Shown here: piece by piece, positions 6,865 through 7,056 of the stretch
Layout of the letters: every line of letters starts with the position of its first letter
Position numbering within the stretch: the first letter of the stretch is position 1
Origin: Treponema sp.
GTDB lineage: Bacteria; Spirochaetota; Spirochaetia; Treponematales; Breznakiellaceae
Length of the DNA: 7,056 nucleotides
Direction: 5' to 3'
Assembly (NCBI GenBank): GCA_031269405.1
Contig: JAISZE010000051.1
Coordinates: 1-7,056 of the forward strand
Translations under genes and position numbers: made by a program
Notes under the pieces: model-generated
Database searches by the model: none
What the model saw: only the letters and a program-made list of their open reading frames with translations
What the model was told of the DNA's origin: nothing

Positions 6865-6937
6865 GAAGGCAAACAAGGCGAATAAGGATACATGAAGCGG
6901 TACTTCTTTCCTTCCTTTTGCGCCTTCTTCTTTTTTT
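6865..6937 (+). terminator. Imperfect hairpin with T run, possible operon terminator
   Basis: Paired segments are GAAGGC (6865-6870) with GCCTTC (6922-6927), AAGG (6875-6878) with CCTT (6914-6917), AAGGA (6884-6888) with TCCTT (6909-6913), and GAAG (6894-6897) with CTTC (6903-6906), around a five-base loop. The stem is followed by TTC and seven Ts (6931-6937). The left arm is purine-rich and the right arm pyrimidine-rich. The internal bulges make it weaker than a classic Rho-independent terminator, and it lies 106 bases after the mutS2 stop, so it may instead be a repeat element that only happens to fold. Confidence 0.4.
6866..6892 (+). repeat. Three tandem 9-base units, consensus AAGGCRAAY
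   Basis: The units are AAGGCAAAC, AAGGCGAAT and AAGGATACA, in exact 9-base register and preceded by TTAACCGCG. The last unit is degenerate. The pattern recalls the short CCGCGAAGGC-type interspersed intergenic repeats seen in many bacterial genomes. That likeness is from memory; whether it recurs in this genome cannot be seen from one copy. Confidence 0.45.
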
Positions 6938-7020
6938 CAGCCAAATTGTATACTTTTTTATACGTTTTTGATTAGATTTATGCCAGGTTCAAAGGAAAAT
7001 TCATTATCTTTTTTCTTAAC

Positions 7021-7050
7021 TTGCTGATTTTGAAAGAATTTTCATAAAAT
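7021..7050 (+). promoter_or_regulatory. Weak promoter-like pair at the right edge
   Basis: TTGCTG (7021-7026) and TAAAAT (7045-7050) are 18 bases apart in AT-rich sequence and could be a housekeeping-type promoter for a gene beyond the window. AT-rich DNA gives such pairs by chance, so this is only a candidate. Confidence 0.22.
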
Positions 7051-7056
7051 TTGAAG

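Larger units (their letters stand above)
6759..7056. other. Non-coding, increasingly AT-rich intergenic tail
   Basis: No ORF of convincing length or composition is present in these 298 bases. The first part (to about 6855) is plain sequence without a strong hairpin. The middle holds the 9-base repeats and imperfect hairpin described separately. From about 6940 the sequence is dominated by T and A runs, in sharp contrast to the GC-rich genes to the left. This is what one expects of a promoter region for a gene beyond the right edge, or of a boundary to different DNA. Confidence 0.6.

Noticed and set aside
6892..6975. A 27-codon ORF (starting MKRYFF) with AAGGA three bases upstream
   Set aside because: It lies over the hairpin's pyrimidine arm, which naturally yields Phe, Ser and Pro codons, and the apparent Shine-Dalgarno is one of the 9-base repeat units. 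Chance explains it better than a membrane micropeptide.

Overview
The window looks like chromosomal, gene-dense bacterial DNA with GC-rich coding regions and an AT-rich right end. Gene content (a MurI, RsgA and MutS2 set beside small cysteine-rich and pentapeptide proteins) and the overall feel of the proteins suggest a spirochaete, perhaps a Treponema-type gut organism. That assignment is an inference from memory, not from a marker gene, and is only moderately secure.

Layout. From the left edge to 1022, on +, lies the 3' part of a gene whose product carries an HExxH zinc-protease-like motif. It converges on a two-gene minus-strand unit. This unit reads leftward from a promoter near 2255 through a 197-residue pentapeptide-repeat protein with an N-terminal Cys/His knuckle (2246 to 1653) into a metallo-beta-lactamase-fold hydrolase (1656 to 1039). 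The two are joined by a 4-base TTGA stop/start overlap. A 63-base divergent gap (2247-2309) separates this unit from a plus-strand operon of four genes: a 95-residue double zinc-ribbon protein (2310-2597), a glutamate racemase murI (2594-3409), the ribosome-assembly GTPase rsgA (3409-4341) and mutS2 (4368-6758). The first three overlap each other (ATGA, then TAATG), and mutS2 follows after 26 bases.

From 6759 to the end (298 bases) I see no convincing gene. It holds an unusual 9-base repeat that forms the left arm of a long imperfect hairpin ending in a T run (about 6865-6937), possibly the operon terminator, and then a strongly AT-rich stretch with a weak promoter-like pair at the edge.

How the genes fit together. 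MurI supplies D-glutamate for peptidoglycan. RsgA matures the small ribosomal subunit. MutS2 in Bacillus is known to act on collided ribosomes as well as on DNA. The operon therefore mixes wall-precursor and ribosome-quality functions, and the zinc-ribbon protein that leads it is of unknown role. The most notable points are residue-level departures from family consensus: Asn for the metal-binding Asp in the MBL motif, and Asn for Asp in the MutS2 Smr motif. Two further points are the cysteine ladder in the pentapeptide helix and the apparently leaderless start of its gene. I found no phage, CRISPR, transposon, tRNA or rRNA, and no clear multi-gene novel system.
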